From: Enterovibrio qingdaonensis
GTDB lineage: Bacteria; Pseudomonadota; Gammaproteobacteria; Enterobacterales; Vibrionaceae
Reading direction: 5' to 3'
Assembly: GCF_028683135.1 (NCBI RefSeq)
Contig: NZ_JAJUBB010000004.1
Location: 1-64,000, forward strand
DNA: 64,000 nucleotides
Shown: positions 28,515 to 36,201 of the stretch, piece after piece
How positions within the stretch are numbered: position 1 is the first letter of the stretch
How the letters are laid out: each line of letters starts with the position of its first letter
Made by a program: the position numbers and the translations under genes
The notes under the pieces: model-generated
The model's database searches: none
Told to the model about the DNA's origin: nothing
Seen by the model: the letters and a program-made list of their open reading frames with translations, nothing else

Positions 28515-28549
28515 AAAAAGCCACAATGTAAGTTGTGGCTTTTGTTTTG
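28515..28549. terminator. Strong bidirectional terminator
   Basis: AAAAAGCCACAA pairs with TTGTGGCTTTT around a 6-nt loop, with T-runs on both strands. It separates the nucleotidase gene from the end of the minus-strand export operon. Confidence 0.9.
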
Positions 28550-28608
28550 TTGCTACTTACCATGAACGCTCACAATGCTTTTGGACTGGCAGCGTATAAA
28601 ACCGAAGA

Positions 28609-29763
28609 CTAACGAGTCGCCCAAACTTTTTTGCGCCCAAAAATCTCATCAATCACACCGCAGAAATGGGGAATACTCACAAGCCAATCTTGGAAGAACG
28701 AAACAAGTGTGGACCTGAATACTTCACTAAGGGAGACTTTTCTATTGTGAATAACCTGGTACTTGTAGCATCCATAAAAGTTCATCAACATTGTTAGGCT
28801 AAACAGAACAATAAATACATCAAACTTCAGTATGCTTAATGCAATCCACATAAACGGTACAAAGATGCCTGCCATCCAATAAGCAAGCCAAGGCAAGCAA
28901 TAAATTGAACGTTTGTAGTTCTTCTTAAGTGCCTCTTTGAATGCTTCGATTCTGCCCCGAGCCCAACGACGACGTTGCTTGAAAAAGGCATTCATTGAAA
29001 CAGGACACGTCGTGTACGCATGCGCTGTTGGTATGTAGCCGATAAAATTCCCCATCACTCGGGCTTTCCAAGTCCATGAGATATCCTCAACTAACCAATT
29101 TTGCCAATGACCGACTTCATCCATCGCACCTTTGCGGTGAATACAGAAAGCACCAGCTAGCACTGAACAGAAACCAATCGCACTTTGACCGTGTTTCATC
29201 ACTGGATAAATACCAATGTGCTCATAATACTGTAACCTTTCCATCATTGACTTGCCGTCCTTGATAGAAATCGCCCCCGATGCTGCCGAGAAATTTGGAT
29301 GCGACTCCATAAATGATACCGAATTTCGAATCGCATCTTGAGCCAATACAGTGTCTGAATCTATAACCACAATATAGTCTGATTCTTTAGACAGGTATGG
29401 ATAGCCATAATTCATTGCAATTGACTTCAAACCGCCATTTTCTGGCTTTTGAATATGATCAACTGTAAATGAAAAGTTGTTGGAGGAAAGGTGATTTTCA
29501 ACATCCAGATTACAACCGTTATTCGAACCATCATTTACAAGAACAACTTGCTTTACATAGGTGGAATTCTGGTTAGCAATGGAGTTCAACGTATCTATGA
29601 TGTCCTGAGGTGTTTCATTATAATAGGGAATAAGAATACTAACACTCTTATCGTCATTTTCGCTTGAAACAGGTTCAAACCTTATAGCTTTATAAATATA
29701 AAAGAACGAAACTGAGACCTGAAAGACAATCAGTGTAACAGCCAGATATATCAAAAAAGTCAT
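28609..29763 (-). CDS. Membrane GT2 glycosyltransferase in the peptide-export operon
   Basis: This 384-residue processive-type family 2 glycosyltransferase has an N-terminal TM helix (about 3-27), a GT-A domain with DSD near residue 134, an acceptor-side ED near 228 and a QRRRW motif near 263, then two or three C-terminal TM helices. The layout resembles PgaC/hyaluronan-synthase-like enzymes. It overlaps the upstream ABC gene by 4 bp (ATGA), so the two are translationally coupled. It could glycosylate the exported peptide or make a short surface glycan. Base composition is AT-rich, like the rest of the island. Confidence 0.85.
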   Translation of the reverse strand: MTFLIYLAVTLIVFQVSVSFFYIYKAIRFEPVSSENDDKSVSILIPYYNETPQDIIDTLNSIANQNSTYVKQVVLVNDGSNNGCNLDVENHLSSNNFSFTVDHIQKPENGGLKSIAMNYGYPYLSKESDYIVVIDSDTVLAQDAIRNSVSFMESHPNFSAASGAISIKDGKSMMERLQYYEHIGIYPVMKHGQSAIGFCSVLAGAFCIHRKGAMDEVGHWQNWLVEDISWTWKARVMGNFIGYIPTAHAYTTCPVSMNAFFKQRRRWARGRIEAFKEALKKNYKRSIYCLPWLAYWMAGIFVPFMWIALSILKFDVFIVLFSLTMLMNFYGCYKYQVIHNRKVSLSEVFRSTLVSFFQDWLVSIPHFCGVIDEIFGRKKVWATR

Positions 29764-31901
29764 ACTAACTCCATATTATTTTCATTGGCTCGCTGATCAA
29801 CACTGACTTCACTGCATCCGTTGCTAGTTAGCACCAAGACTCTGTCCGCCATGTTAATAGTTTCTTTACGATGAGCTATAATTAATGATGTAATCCCTAA
29901 CTCTTTAATTCTATGATTGACGATTGATTCATTTTCTCCATCCAAATGACTCGTTGCTTCATCTAGTATCAATAGCTTTGGCTTTGAATATAACGCCCTT
30001 GCGAGAATAATACGTTGTTTTTGCCCTCCTGATAATGAATCTCCCATATCGCCAACAAGTGTACGATGCTTCATTGGCATCTTATCGATATCATCATAAA
30101 TTGAAGCTGTTTTCGCACACTCCATTGCTAATTCAAAGTCCGGACTCGGATCAAAAAATGTAATATTATCTAAAATGGTCCCAGAGAACAGCTGGTCATC
30201 TTGCATTACAACACCGATGCTATTGCGATACTCATTTCTATTTAAGCTCTTTATATCATGACCTGCAATTTCAACACTTCCTTCTGAGCAATCATTCATT
30301 AAGAGTAAAAGCTTGATGAGTGTTGTTTTTCCACATCCTGACTTTCCAGTGACCGCCACAGACTCCCCTGGACTAACATTGAAATTTACATTTTTAAATA
30401 CATAGGGGGTGTTATTGTCATATTTAAACGATACATTCTTGAACTTAATGTCACTTTCAAAAAAATCACGACTAAAAGCACCTTCAAGATTTAGTTCTTC
30501 TTTTTCTTCGAGCATAATGTCAGCTAAACGCTCGCTGTGAAGACGCAACATTTTCAGTTCTAAAGTCCGGTCTATGAGATCTATCGTTCTGCCGATAAAC
30601 TGCGCTTTGTAAGCAATAAATGCGATCATCATACCGATTGTAATCTCACCACTTAGAACCAACAACGCCGCCATCCAAATGACGAATACAGTTTCCAAAC
30701 AAAATATAACCCCATTAGTAGATGAGATTACTATATTAAGTTTAGATAGCTTTATAGACGAGTTTATTTCATTAACTTTATGATTCTGCCAAAGTCTCAA
30801 TCGAGATGAGGCTGCCCCCTTCAACCGTATTGGGACTATTCCTCGAACTGCCTCTATAAAGTTTGAATCCGTCTTAGCAGAGGCTAAAATTGTTAATTCC
30901 AAATAGTTTTTGAACTTCGAATACGTAACTAGCCTAAGAACCAAATAAAGAGAAAGGAAGAAAACAACAATTAGCGTTAATTTAATGCTGTAAATTGAGA
31001 TAATTGCAAGAATCCCCAATGAAAATACGCCATCAAGAATCGTTTCAATAAAATTATTAGAAATAGTTTGTTGAATTGTCGATACTGAAGAAAATCGCGA
31101 AGAAATGTCTCCAATATGTCTCCTTGAAAACCAATCTGTTGGGAGGTTTAACAGATGATGATATACCCGGCTACTCCACTGCAAATTGACCCTAGAACTC
31201 CAGATCAACAGAAGCCAGCTGCGGAAAAACTGGGTTGAAATTTGCAGTAAGCCAATGACGATGAACCCCAATGCAAGAATGGTCAACATGGAGTAGTCGC
31301 TGCTTACTAGCACTTTATCAATAACCCACTGCGTAAAGAGTGGAGAGACTATACCAAGAATTTGAATCGCCACTGTAAAGGCAAAAAGATAGAGCAAGGG
31401 ACGTAGTAAACCCAAGGAGCTTCCCAACAAACCAGAAAGAGAAATGCTCCTCACCTCAGACTTACGCTCGAAACTAGAAGAAGGCGTAAGCTCTAGGGCG
31501 ACACCTGTAAAAAACTGGTCAAAGTCTTGGATACTTAGGACCTGCTCTCCCAACGCTGGATTATGCAGATAAACCTTATTCTTTTTTATCTTTTTAAGTA
31601 CGACAAAATGGTCCATGTTCCAATGTAAAATACATGGGAGTTGTAACCCTTCGATTTGATCAACTTCCAACGACAAAGGACGAGCTTGAAAACCCATTAC
31701 TTCTGCAAACGAAATGATTTCAGCGAGGCTTGTTCCATTAAGTGAAACATTAAATTTCTTCCTTGCACTGGCAACATCTAATTCATAACCATGGTATGTA
31801 CCAATCATCGCCAAACACGTAATGCCACACTCAGTAGCTTCGGATTGATAGTAAATAGGAAGTTTACTAAAAAATGACAGGTTTAAATTTTGACTAGACA
31901 T
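29760..31901 (-). CDS. Peptidase-containing ABC exporter (C39, CvaB-like)
   Basis: This 713-residue bacteriocin-type exporter has an N-terminal C39 leader peptidase with Cys25 (ATECGITCLAM), His98 (NMDHFVVL) and Asn114 (LHNPALGE) where Asp is usual. The TM domain spans about residues 160-440. The ABC domain has Walker A GKSGCGKT (about 515), signature LSGGQKQR (about 622) and Walker B LLILDEATS (about 645). It should cut a double-glycine-type leader and export the core across the inner membrane. It lies 6 bp after the membrane-fusion gene and overlaps the glycosyltransferase gene. The likely substrate is the 33405-33563 precursor. Confidence 0.95.
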   Translation of the reverse strand: MSSQNLNLSFFSKLPIYYQSEATECGITCLAMIGTYHGYELDVASARKKFNVSLNGTSLAEIISFAEVMGFQARPLSLEVDQIEGLQLPCILHWNMDHFVVLKKIKKNKVYLHNPALGEQVLSIQDFDQFFTGVALELTPSSSFERKSEVRSISLSGLLGSSLGLLRPLLYLFAFTVAIQILGIVSPLFTQWVIDKVLVSSDYSMLTILALGFIVIGLLQISTQFFRSWLLLIWSSRVNLQWSSRVYHHLLNLPTDWFSRRHIGDISSRFSSVSTIQQTISNNFIETILDGVFSLGILAIISIYSIKLTLIVVFFLSLYLVLRLVTYSKFKNYLELTILASAKTDSNFIEAVRGIVPIRLKGAASSRLRLWQNHKVNEINSSIKLSKLNIVISSTNGVIFCLETVFVIWMAALLVLSGEITIGMMIAFIAYKAQFIGRTIDLIDRTLELKMLRLHSERLADIMLEEKEELNLEGAFSRDFFESDIKFKNVSFKYDNNTPYVFKNVNFNVSPGESVAVTGKSGCGKTTLIKLLLLMNDCSEGSVEIAGHDIKSLNRNEYRNSIGVVMQDDQLFSGTILDNITFFDPSPDFELAMECAKTASIYDDIDKMPMKHRTLVGDMGDSLSGGQKQRIILARALYSKPKLLILDEATSHLDGENESIVNHRIKELGITSLIIAHRKETINMADRVLVLTSNGCSEVSVDQRANENNMELV

Positions 31902-31907
31902 ACAACC

Positions 31908-33140
31908 CTACTTATCACTTAATAGTAACCATTCGTACAGTTTCATAATATCTCCCTTAATTGAGACATTAAACGCCATACTAGGGCTCAGTGTTTTATC
32001 ATGACCATCAACGTAAACTTTATTATCTTCTATTCTAGCGGTAAGTTTGTAATATCCGCTTGATGGATTAAGCTCTAGTGTTTCTTTAGCCATTTCGCTA
32101 AGTTGTGTGAATGGAACAGGAACTGGAGAAATTTTCGTTATCACACCTTTAAATTTCCCAAATTTTTCATAAGGAAATGAATGGTATTTGATATCCATTT
32201 CATCACCTACCTCAACCCAGCTTATCTTTTCTGAAGGAAGATAAATCTCTGCGTACAGGACGCTACCCTTAGGTATAATTGTAAATAGAGGAAGACCGTC
32301 AACTTCATAGCCAACATTTGTATTAAGCATGGTAACAACACCAGCAGATGGAGATTTAATAATACTGCTTTCACTCACACCAAACTCGGCAGACATTATT
32401 TCAAGCTCACTAACATCCCGTTTAAGTTGCGATATACTCAGAACTTTTGATTTTTCTAGCTCTTCAATTTCAGTGTTTAATATTTCATTTTCTTTTGTTA
32501 TTGAGAATACATCTCTTTCCAATTGCTTAAGCCTTGATAGCAAATTCACTTTTAGGCTTTTTTGGTCTAGTAGAGATACTTTTGACATATGTTTGTTTTT
32601 TTGCAACTCTTCGTACATTGCAATTTTGTCATCTACAATATCTACATTTTCTACCGTAAGTTTCATTTCATCCTGGATGATGTTGATTTCTCTTTCATTC
32701 TTCTCAATTCTCTCTAGCAATTTCTTCTTAAGTACTACATACAGCTCTTCAGTACTGCTGATCTCTTCCTGTAACGAAGAAAGTGCGGACTGATTTATAT
32801 TGTACTTCATCCTTAATACATCTTTACCTTCTGCATTAAAGATCGATCTTTTAAACTCAACAAGATTGTCACCAAGAGAAACATAATCATTCTCTTGGAT
32901 GTGAAGCTTATCGACTACCAACCCTTGCTCTCCAAATACCCTTACTACGCCTTTATCTGAGACGAGATACCCCTGGGTGTCTATTACACGCTGATAATCA
33001 ATGAAAAACACACAAACCGTGATTGTTAGAACAATTGTTAAAATGGTTAAAGGTAATGATTTAATGTCATTGGAAGTATCCAACAAGCCATCAGTTGTCA
33101 TTTCAGTTGGCTTGTAACTTTCTCTATAAATACTTCTCAC
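31908..33140 (-). CDS. HlyD/CvaA-family membrane-fusion protein
   Basis: This 410-residue type I secretion adaptor has a short cytoplasmic head, one TM helix (about residues 30-48), a split lipoyl motif (VRVFGEQGLVVDKLHIQEND; IIKSPSAGVVTML), a long coiled-coil hairpin (about 95-245) and a beta-barrel. It joins the inner-membrane exporter to an outer-membrane TolC, which is not encoded here. GTG 33140 follows a perfect AGGAGG. It is the first gene of the minus-strand operon. Confidence 0.93.
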   Translation of the reverse strand: MRSIYRESYKPTEMTTDGLLDTSNDIKSLPLTILTIVLTITVCVFFIDYQRVIDTQGYLVSDKGVVRVFGEQGLVVDKLHIQENDYVSLGDNLVEFKRSIFNAEGKDVLRMKYNINQSALSSLQEEISSTEELYVVLKKKLLERIEKNEREINIIQDEMKLTVENVDIVDDKIAMYEELQKNKHMSKVSLLDQKSLKVNLLSRLKQLERDVFSITKENEILNTEIEELEKSKVLSISQLKRDVSELEIMSAEFGVSESSIIKSPSAGVVTMLNTNVGYEVDGLPLFTIIPKGSVLYAEIYLPSEKISWVEVGDEMDIKYHSFPYEKFGKFKGVITKISPVPVPFTQLSEMAKETLELNPSSGYYKLTARIEDNKVYVDGHDKTLSPSMAFNVSIKGDIMKLYEWLLLSDK

Positions 33141-33229
33141 AACGACCTCCTAAGACTCGTTATTAGAAGTATTACCATCGCTTAAACTCTTCAATTTATT
33201 TTTAAATCAATAAAGACCATGTGGGATTC

Positions 33230-33269
33230 ATGTCTAAATTTTAATGCAATCGACGGCATTACTAGACAT
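33230..33269. promoter_or_regulatory. Nested inverted repeat, candidate operator
   Basis: ATGTCTA (33230-33236) pairs with TAGACAT (33263-33269), and the inner TAATGC (33242-33247) pairs with GCATTA (33256-33261). Lying mid-way between the divergent operons, it could bind a regulator of both. No regulator gene lies inside the cluster. Confidence 0.5.
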
Positions 33270-33317
33270 CATCCGATATTGTTCACTCCAAAGAAATAGA
33301 AACGTAATCTTGCTGTA

Positions 33318-33346
33318 TTGACAGTTTTATTCAGGAAAAGTATTGC
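33318..33346 (+). promoter_or_regulatory. Predicted promoter of the precursor gene
   Basis: A perfect -35 TTGACA (33318-33323), a 17-nt spacer and a -10-like TATTGC (33341-33346) would give a leader of about 50 nt before the precursor start codon. Confidence 0.6.
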
Positions 33347-33404
33347 TAAAAAGGTAAGGAAAATAGACACCTTACATTCGTTATTTATCTATTAAGGATA
33401 TGTT

Positions 33405-33563
33405 ATGAAACTATACAAAATGGAAGAGCTTTCAATCCAAGATTGTACTCACATTGTTGGTGCTGGTGCAGAAGGTGGTGAAAGTGGTGGTGGCAGTACC
33501 AACCCAGGTTATGACGAAGAAGGTAACCCTTGGAACCCAAACCCAGGTAACCCTGAGGACTAA
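33405..33563 (+). CDS. Predicted exported peptide precursor, microcin-like leader
   Basis: This 52-residue ORF has an AAGGA site 6 nt upstream of its ATG and a sigma70-like promoter. The leader MKLYKMEELSIQDCTHIVGAG resembles class IIb microcin leaders (MREI...L..FGAG), with the C39 cut expected after Gly19-Ala20. The predicted core of 32 residues begins GAEGGESGGGS and ends NPWNPNPGNPED. It is Gly/Pro/Asn-rich with seven acidic residues, one Trp, one Tyr and no Lys, Arg, His or Cys. It is followed by a hairpin and then two putative maturation genes. Coding status rests on RBS, leader motif and context; activity is unknown. Confidence 0.8.
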   Translation: MKLYKMEELSIQDCTHIVGAGAEGGESGGGSTNPGYDEEGNPWNPNPGNPED

Positions 33564-33578
33564 GTCCTAATCGTTACT

Positions 33579-33607
33579 TCAAAGGTGGCAGTTCTAGCCA
33601 CCTTTGA
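33579..33607 (+). terminator. Attenuator hairpin after the precursor gene
   Basis: A perfect 11-bp stem (TCAAAGGTGGC/GCCACCTTTGA) with a 7-nt loop lies 15 bp after the precursor stop and 34 bp before the next start. The T-run is weak (AATTA), so partial termination or protection of the precursor mRNA is likely, favouring excess precursor over enzymes. Confidence 0.75.
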
Positions 33608-33640
33608 TAATTACCCTTCGCAAAAGTCAGGAGTATTAGC

Positions 33641-35494
33641 GTGAAGTTTGCCGCAATACAGCAGAAGCTGTCCCCCTCATCTTTACAGCCATTCGAAGCT
33701 CGTCAACTAAAAGATCCCGTAGTATGCTGGATAAATACCGCGCTACTGACAGAGTATGGATATGATTTAAGTAGCCCCGAAGCCATTGCGAAAACCAAAA
33801 ATCAGTTAATCGACGAATATGCCTACATGATTAGCAACGATGATGTAGGCACGCCGTTAACTTCTCGTACACGTACATTCTACGGCGAAATCTATGGTTC
33901 TGGGTCTGAAGCATCGAATATCGGAGGCGTTCGTTGTGGGATTGCTAATGATTTTCAAATTAAAGGTATTGGACGCAATCAACTTACCGGGAAATATGTC
34001 GACTATTGGCACAGCCATGGAGGCGCATCTCTAGAAGAAGGTATTCGAGAAGCATTTTGGGCTGAATATTTTCATCACGAATTCAGTGAAGGTGCCATAA
34101 GAGTTGCCGCGATTATTTCTACTAATCACATCACGCCTTTTGATATTAATTTTGATGAACTGGGAATAACAACCACTCCAGTAGGCGCTCTGATACTCAG
34201 GGAGCCATCTGTCCGCCCGTCTCATTTTGAAAGAGTGACATACTGTTACCCTTTAAACCCAGAAAAATTTGAAAATTACTCTGATGTACAACGCACAAGA
34301 GAATGTATCGAGAATATTCATCACTTTCTACCTGCAGGGGAAAACTTGACAGAGCAGTTCAAGTCACTGGCCAGAATATTTTCTTCTGAATGCGCCAAAC
34401 TAAGAATTCGATGTGTGCTACATGGTTCTGTTACATCTTCAAACACATGCCTAGACGGCAGACTTATTGATTTTGGAACCGCATCCGGACTTCCAGACCA
34501 CGGTAATTACAAATACAACCCTTCTCAGCCCCCGATATGGTCTAACCATTTGTCTTTTACTCGATTAATGTGTGGGCTCTTATACTACGTCAATAAGTAT
34601 CATCCAGATTGTAGTGCCGATGAAGATAATATTGATGACACTGAAATCGTAAAACACTTTTTCGATCATCATTATGAACACATGCTTCAAGAATTATTGT
34701 TCTTATCTGGTATCGACGTACCGCTCTCGGGTACAGAGAGAACACCTGATGTCGTCAAACTCGTTAAGTACTCCGAGACCCTCCTCAAAATCGTTACAAT
34801 AAATTCAGAAAGGGAGAAGAGGTTATCGGGGTACGAAGGCACAGCTTATTATTCATTTCATCAGATCCTTAAAGATCTTGTCTGCGAGAGCCCAAACCTC
34901 ATCGTGTCACTAAAAGGTAATCAGGCCTTATTAACCGAGCTTAAGAATAACTTTGAGAATGCGGTAAATGCGTCTAGAACCATTATTAACAACCACATAA
35001 AACTAGAAAATCATTTAAAAGCGATAGATATAAGCGTCAAACTGAGAAACTCAAAACCTGAGGCTTTGTATAAAAACTATATCTCTATCTATAAAGACAT
35101 CGTGGAAATGGAAGCTGAGCAAAACACAAAGAATTTGAATCTCACTGCATTTATGGATGAGAAAATCAGTTCATCGCGAAGGATGAGCCTTTTCGTAGCT
35201 CCCGGAGAGGCATTAGTCAGGACAAAACATTACACCAAGTATGGTGCGGAATGCGCAGTCATTTACTCTTCCTTAGAAAATCGAGTCCTGTATCGTTTTT
35301 CTTTTCCAATGAATGAGGATTACTGTCTCGTATTCGGTACCAAGGTTTCTTCAATCGAAATGAGAGAACATATTAATAATAAGATGTTTGTCTTGGATGC
35401 GGCTCTTTCAACCGCTCTAAGGTACCTCTCTTTACCGAATGGAGAAAATATTGAATTACCGTCAGATATAACGCTACCATCAGGTGAATTATGA
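33641..35494 (+). CDS. SelO-like pseudokinase-fold maturation protein (MceJ/MchC position)
   Basis: This 617-residue cytoplasmic protein has, in order, motifs like SelO/YdiU AMP-transferases: FQIKGIGRN (Lys108, cf. LKGAG), GASLEEGIREAFWAE (Arg136, Glu142, cf. LRSTIRESLASEA), HGSVTSSNT (His261, Asn268, cf. HGVMNTDN) and LIDFGTASG (DFG at 277). The usual Asp of the NTDN segment is Ser here. The C-terminal 270 residues are not recognised. GTG 33641 follows AGGAG, and the stop overlaps the next gene by 4 bp. It occupies the place of MceJ/MchC beside an MceI-like gene. ATP-dependent activation of the peptide C-terminus is my inference. Confidence 0.75.
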   Translation: MKFAAIQQKLSPSSLQPFEARQLKDPVVCWINTALLTEYGYDLSSPEAIAKTKNQLIDEYAYMISNDDVGTPLTSRTRTFYGEIYGSGSEASNIGGVRCGIANDFQIKGIGRNQLTGKYVDYWHSHGGASLEEGIREAFWAEYFHHEFSEGAIRVAAIISTNHITPFDINFDELGITTTPVGALILREPSVRPSHFERVTYCYPLNPEKFENYSDVQRTRECIENIHHFLPAGENLTEQFKSLARIFSSECAKLRIRCVLHGSVTSSNTCLDGRLIDFGTASGLPDHGNYKYNPSQPPIWSNHLSFTRLMCGLLYYVNKYHPDCSADEDNIDDTEIVKHFFDHHYEHMLQELLFLSGIDVPLSGTERTPDVVKLVKYSETLLKIVTINSEREKRLSGYEGTAYYSFHQILKDLVCESPNLIVSLKGNQALLTELKNNFENAVNASRTIINNHIKLENHLKAIDISVKLRNSKPEALYKNYISIYKDIVEMEAEQNTKNLNLTAFMDEKISSSRRMSLFVAPGEALVRTKHYTKYGAECAVIYSSLENRVLYRFSFPMNEDYCLVFGTKVSSIEMREHINNKMFVLDAALSTALRYLSLPNGENIELPSDITLPSGEL

Positions 35495-35937
35495 ACAACA
35501 CTGAAATCTATTCTGACTGGCATGAAAAGTATATCAGAAGGTTAGGACTCATTACTTTAGCACTGTCTCAGTCTGCTCATTATCGAGTATTTCAATTTGC
35601 CTCCATCAAAGCTTGGATTCTACCTGCGGTTTGCCATGGAAATGAGCACGTGTTCGTTGATCCTGATTTAGGCTATGTGGAAGGGTTTATGACATGGGCG
35701 TGCGTAGATGAAAATACGTTCAAAAGACTAACCACTAACTCAGATTACATGCTCCATCCAAGTGAGTGGAATGAGGGCGAACATGTTGTCGTATTGGACT
35801 TTTCAACAATGCCTGGGTGCTTTATTTCTAGGTTGAAAAAAATCAAGCAATCAGGACTATTTGATAAATATCAGTCTGTTCATTCCATCAGGCGAAATCA
35901 CGAAGGTGAAATACTGAAAATAATAAAATGGAAATAG
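35491..35937 (+). CDS. HlyC-fold (toxin-activating acyltransferase/MceI-like) protein
   Basis: This 148-residue protein matches the RTX toxin-activating acyltransferase fold: LGLITLALSQSAHYRVF with catalytic His30, ILPAV, GFMTWACVDE, and HPSEWNEGEHVVVLDFSTMPG with catalytic Asp103. HlyC moves fatty acyl groups to lysines, whereas MceI of the microcin E492 system joins a siderophore to the peptide C-terminus. Because the predicted core here has no lysine, an MceI-like conjugation is more plausible. It is translationally coupled (ATGA) to the SelO-like gene and followed by a terminator. Confidence 0.82.
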   Translation: MNNTEIYSDWHEKYIRRLGLITLALSQSAHYRVFQFASIKAWILPAVCHGNEHVFVDPDLGYVEGFMTWACVDENTFKRLTTNSDYMLHPSEWNEGEHVVVLDFSTMPGCFISRLKKIKQSGLFDKYQSVHSIRRNHEGEILKIIKWK

Positions 35938-35956
35938 CCCAGCCCACAAAGATATA

Positions 35957-35985
35957 AAAGGCAGTGAACACGCTGCCTTTTTTCT
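35957..35985 (+). terminator. Terminator of the precursor/maturation operon
   Basis: AAAGGCAG/CTGCCTTT stem with an 8-nt loop followed by T6, 20 bp after the HlyC-like gene. It closes the operon. Bases 35986-36201 show nothing recognisable. Confidence 0.88.
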
Positions 35986-36201
35986 TCTATATAGTTTTCT
36001 TTTGGACTTTATTACTACCATATCAAATCGTATTTACCACTCAAACACCGCTCGGTATCAAAGCCCATGGGCAGAGAGTTTACAAGGTATAATTCCCAAT
36101 TACATAACTCGTAACTTGTTCAGTCAGCCTCATTAGCTAGCCAAGACTCAGCGATTGGGGTAGGCTTCGCAGCATAAAAAAACGTATGGAAATACACGTA
36201 T

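Larger units (their letters stand above)
33141..33404. promoter_or_regulatory. Divergent intergenic control region
   Basis: This 264-bp AT-rich region separates the export operon (minus) from the precursor and maturation operon (plus). It holds a good plus-strand sigma70 promoter, a large interrupted inverted repeat, and a second one at 33214-33235 (AGACCATG/CATGTCT). No small ORF with a ribosome-binding site was found that could be an immunity gene. Confidence 0.6.

Noticed and set aside
32329-32793. 154-codon plus-strand frame opposite the membrane-fusion gene
   Set aside because: Ser/Phe/Leu-rich shadow of the AT-rich coiled-coil coding region; no RBS and no protein-like pattern, so not an immunity gene.
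28609-35937. Siderophore-microcin locus with enterobactin glycosylation genes
   Set aside because: No GT1 (IroB/MceC-like), esterase or siderophore gene is present and the core lacks the Ser-rich tail, so the classical siderophore-microcin label is not supported.
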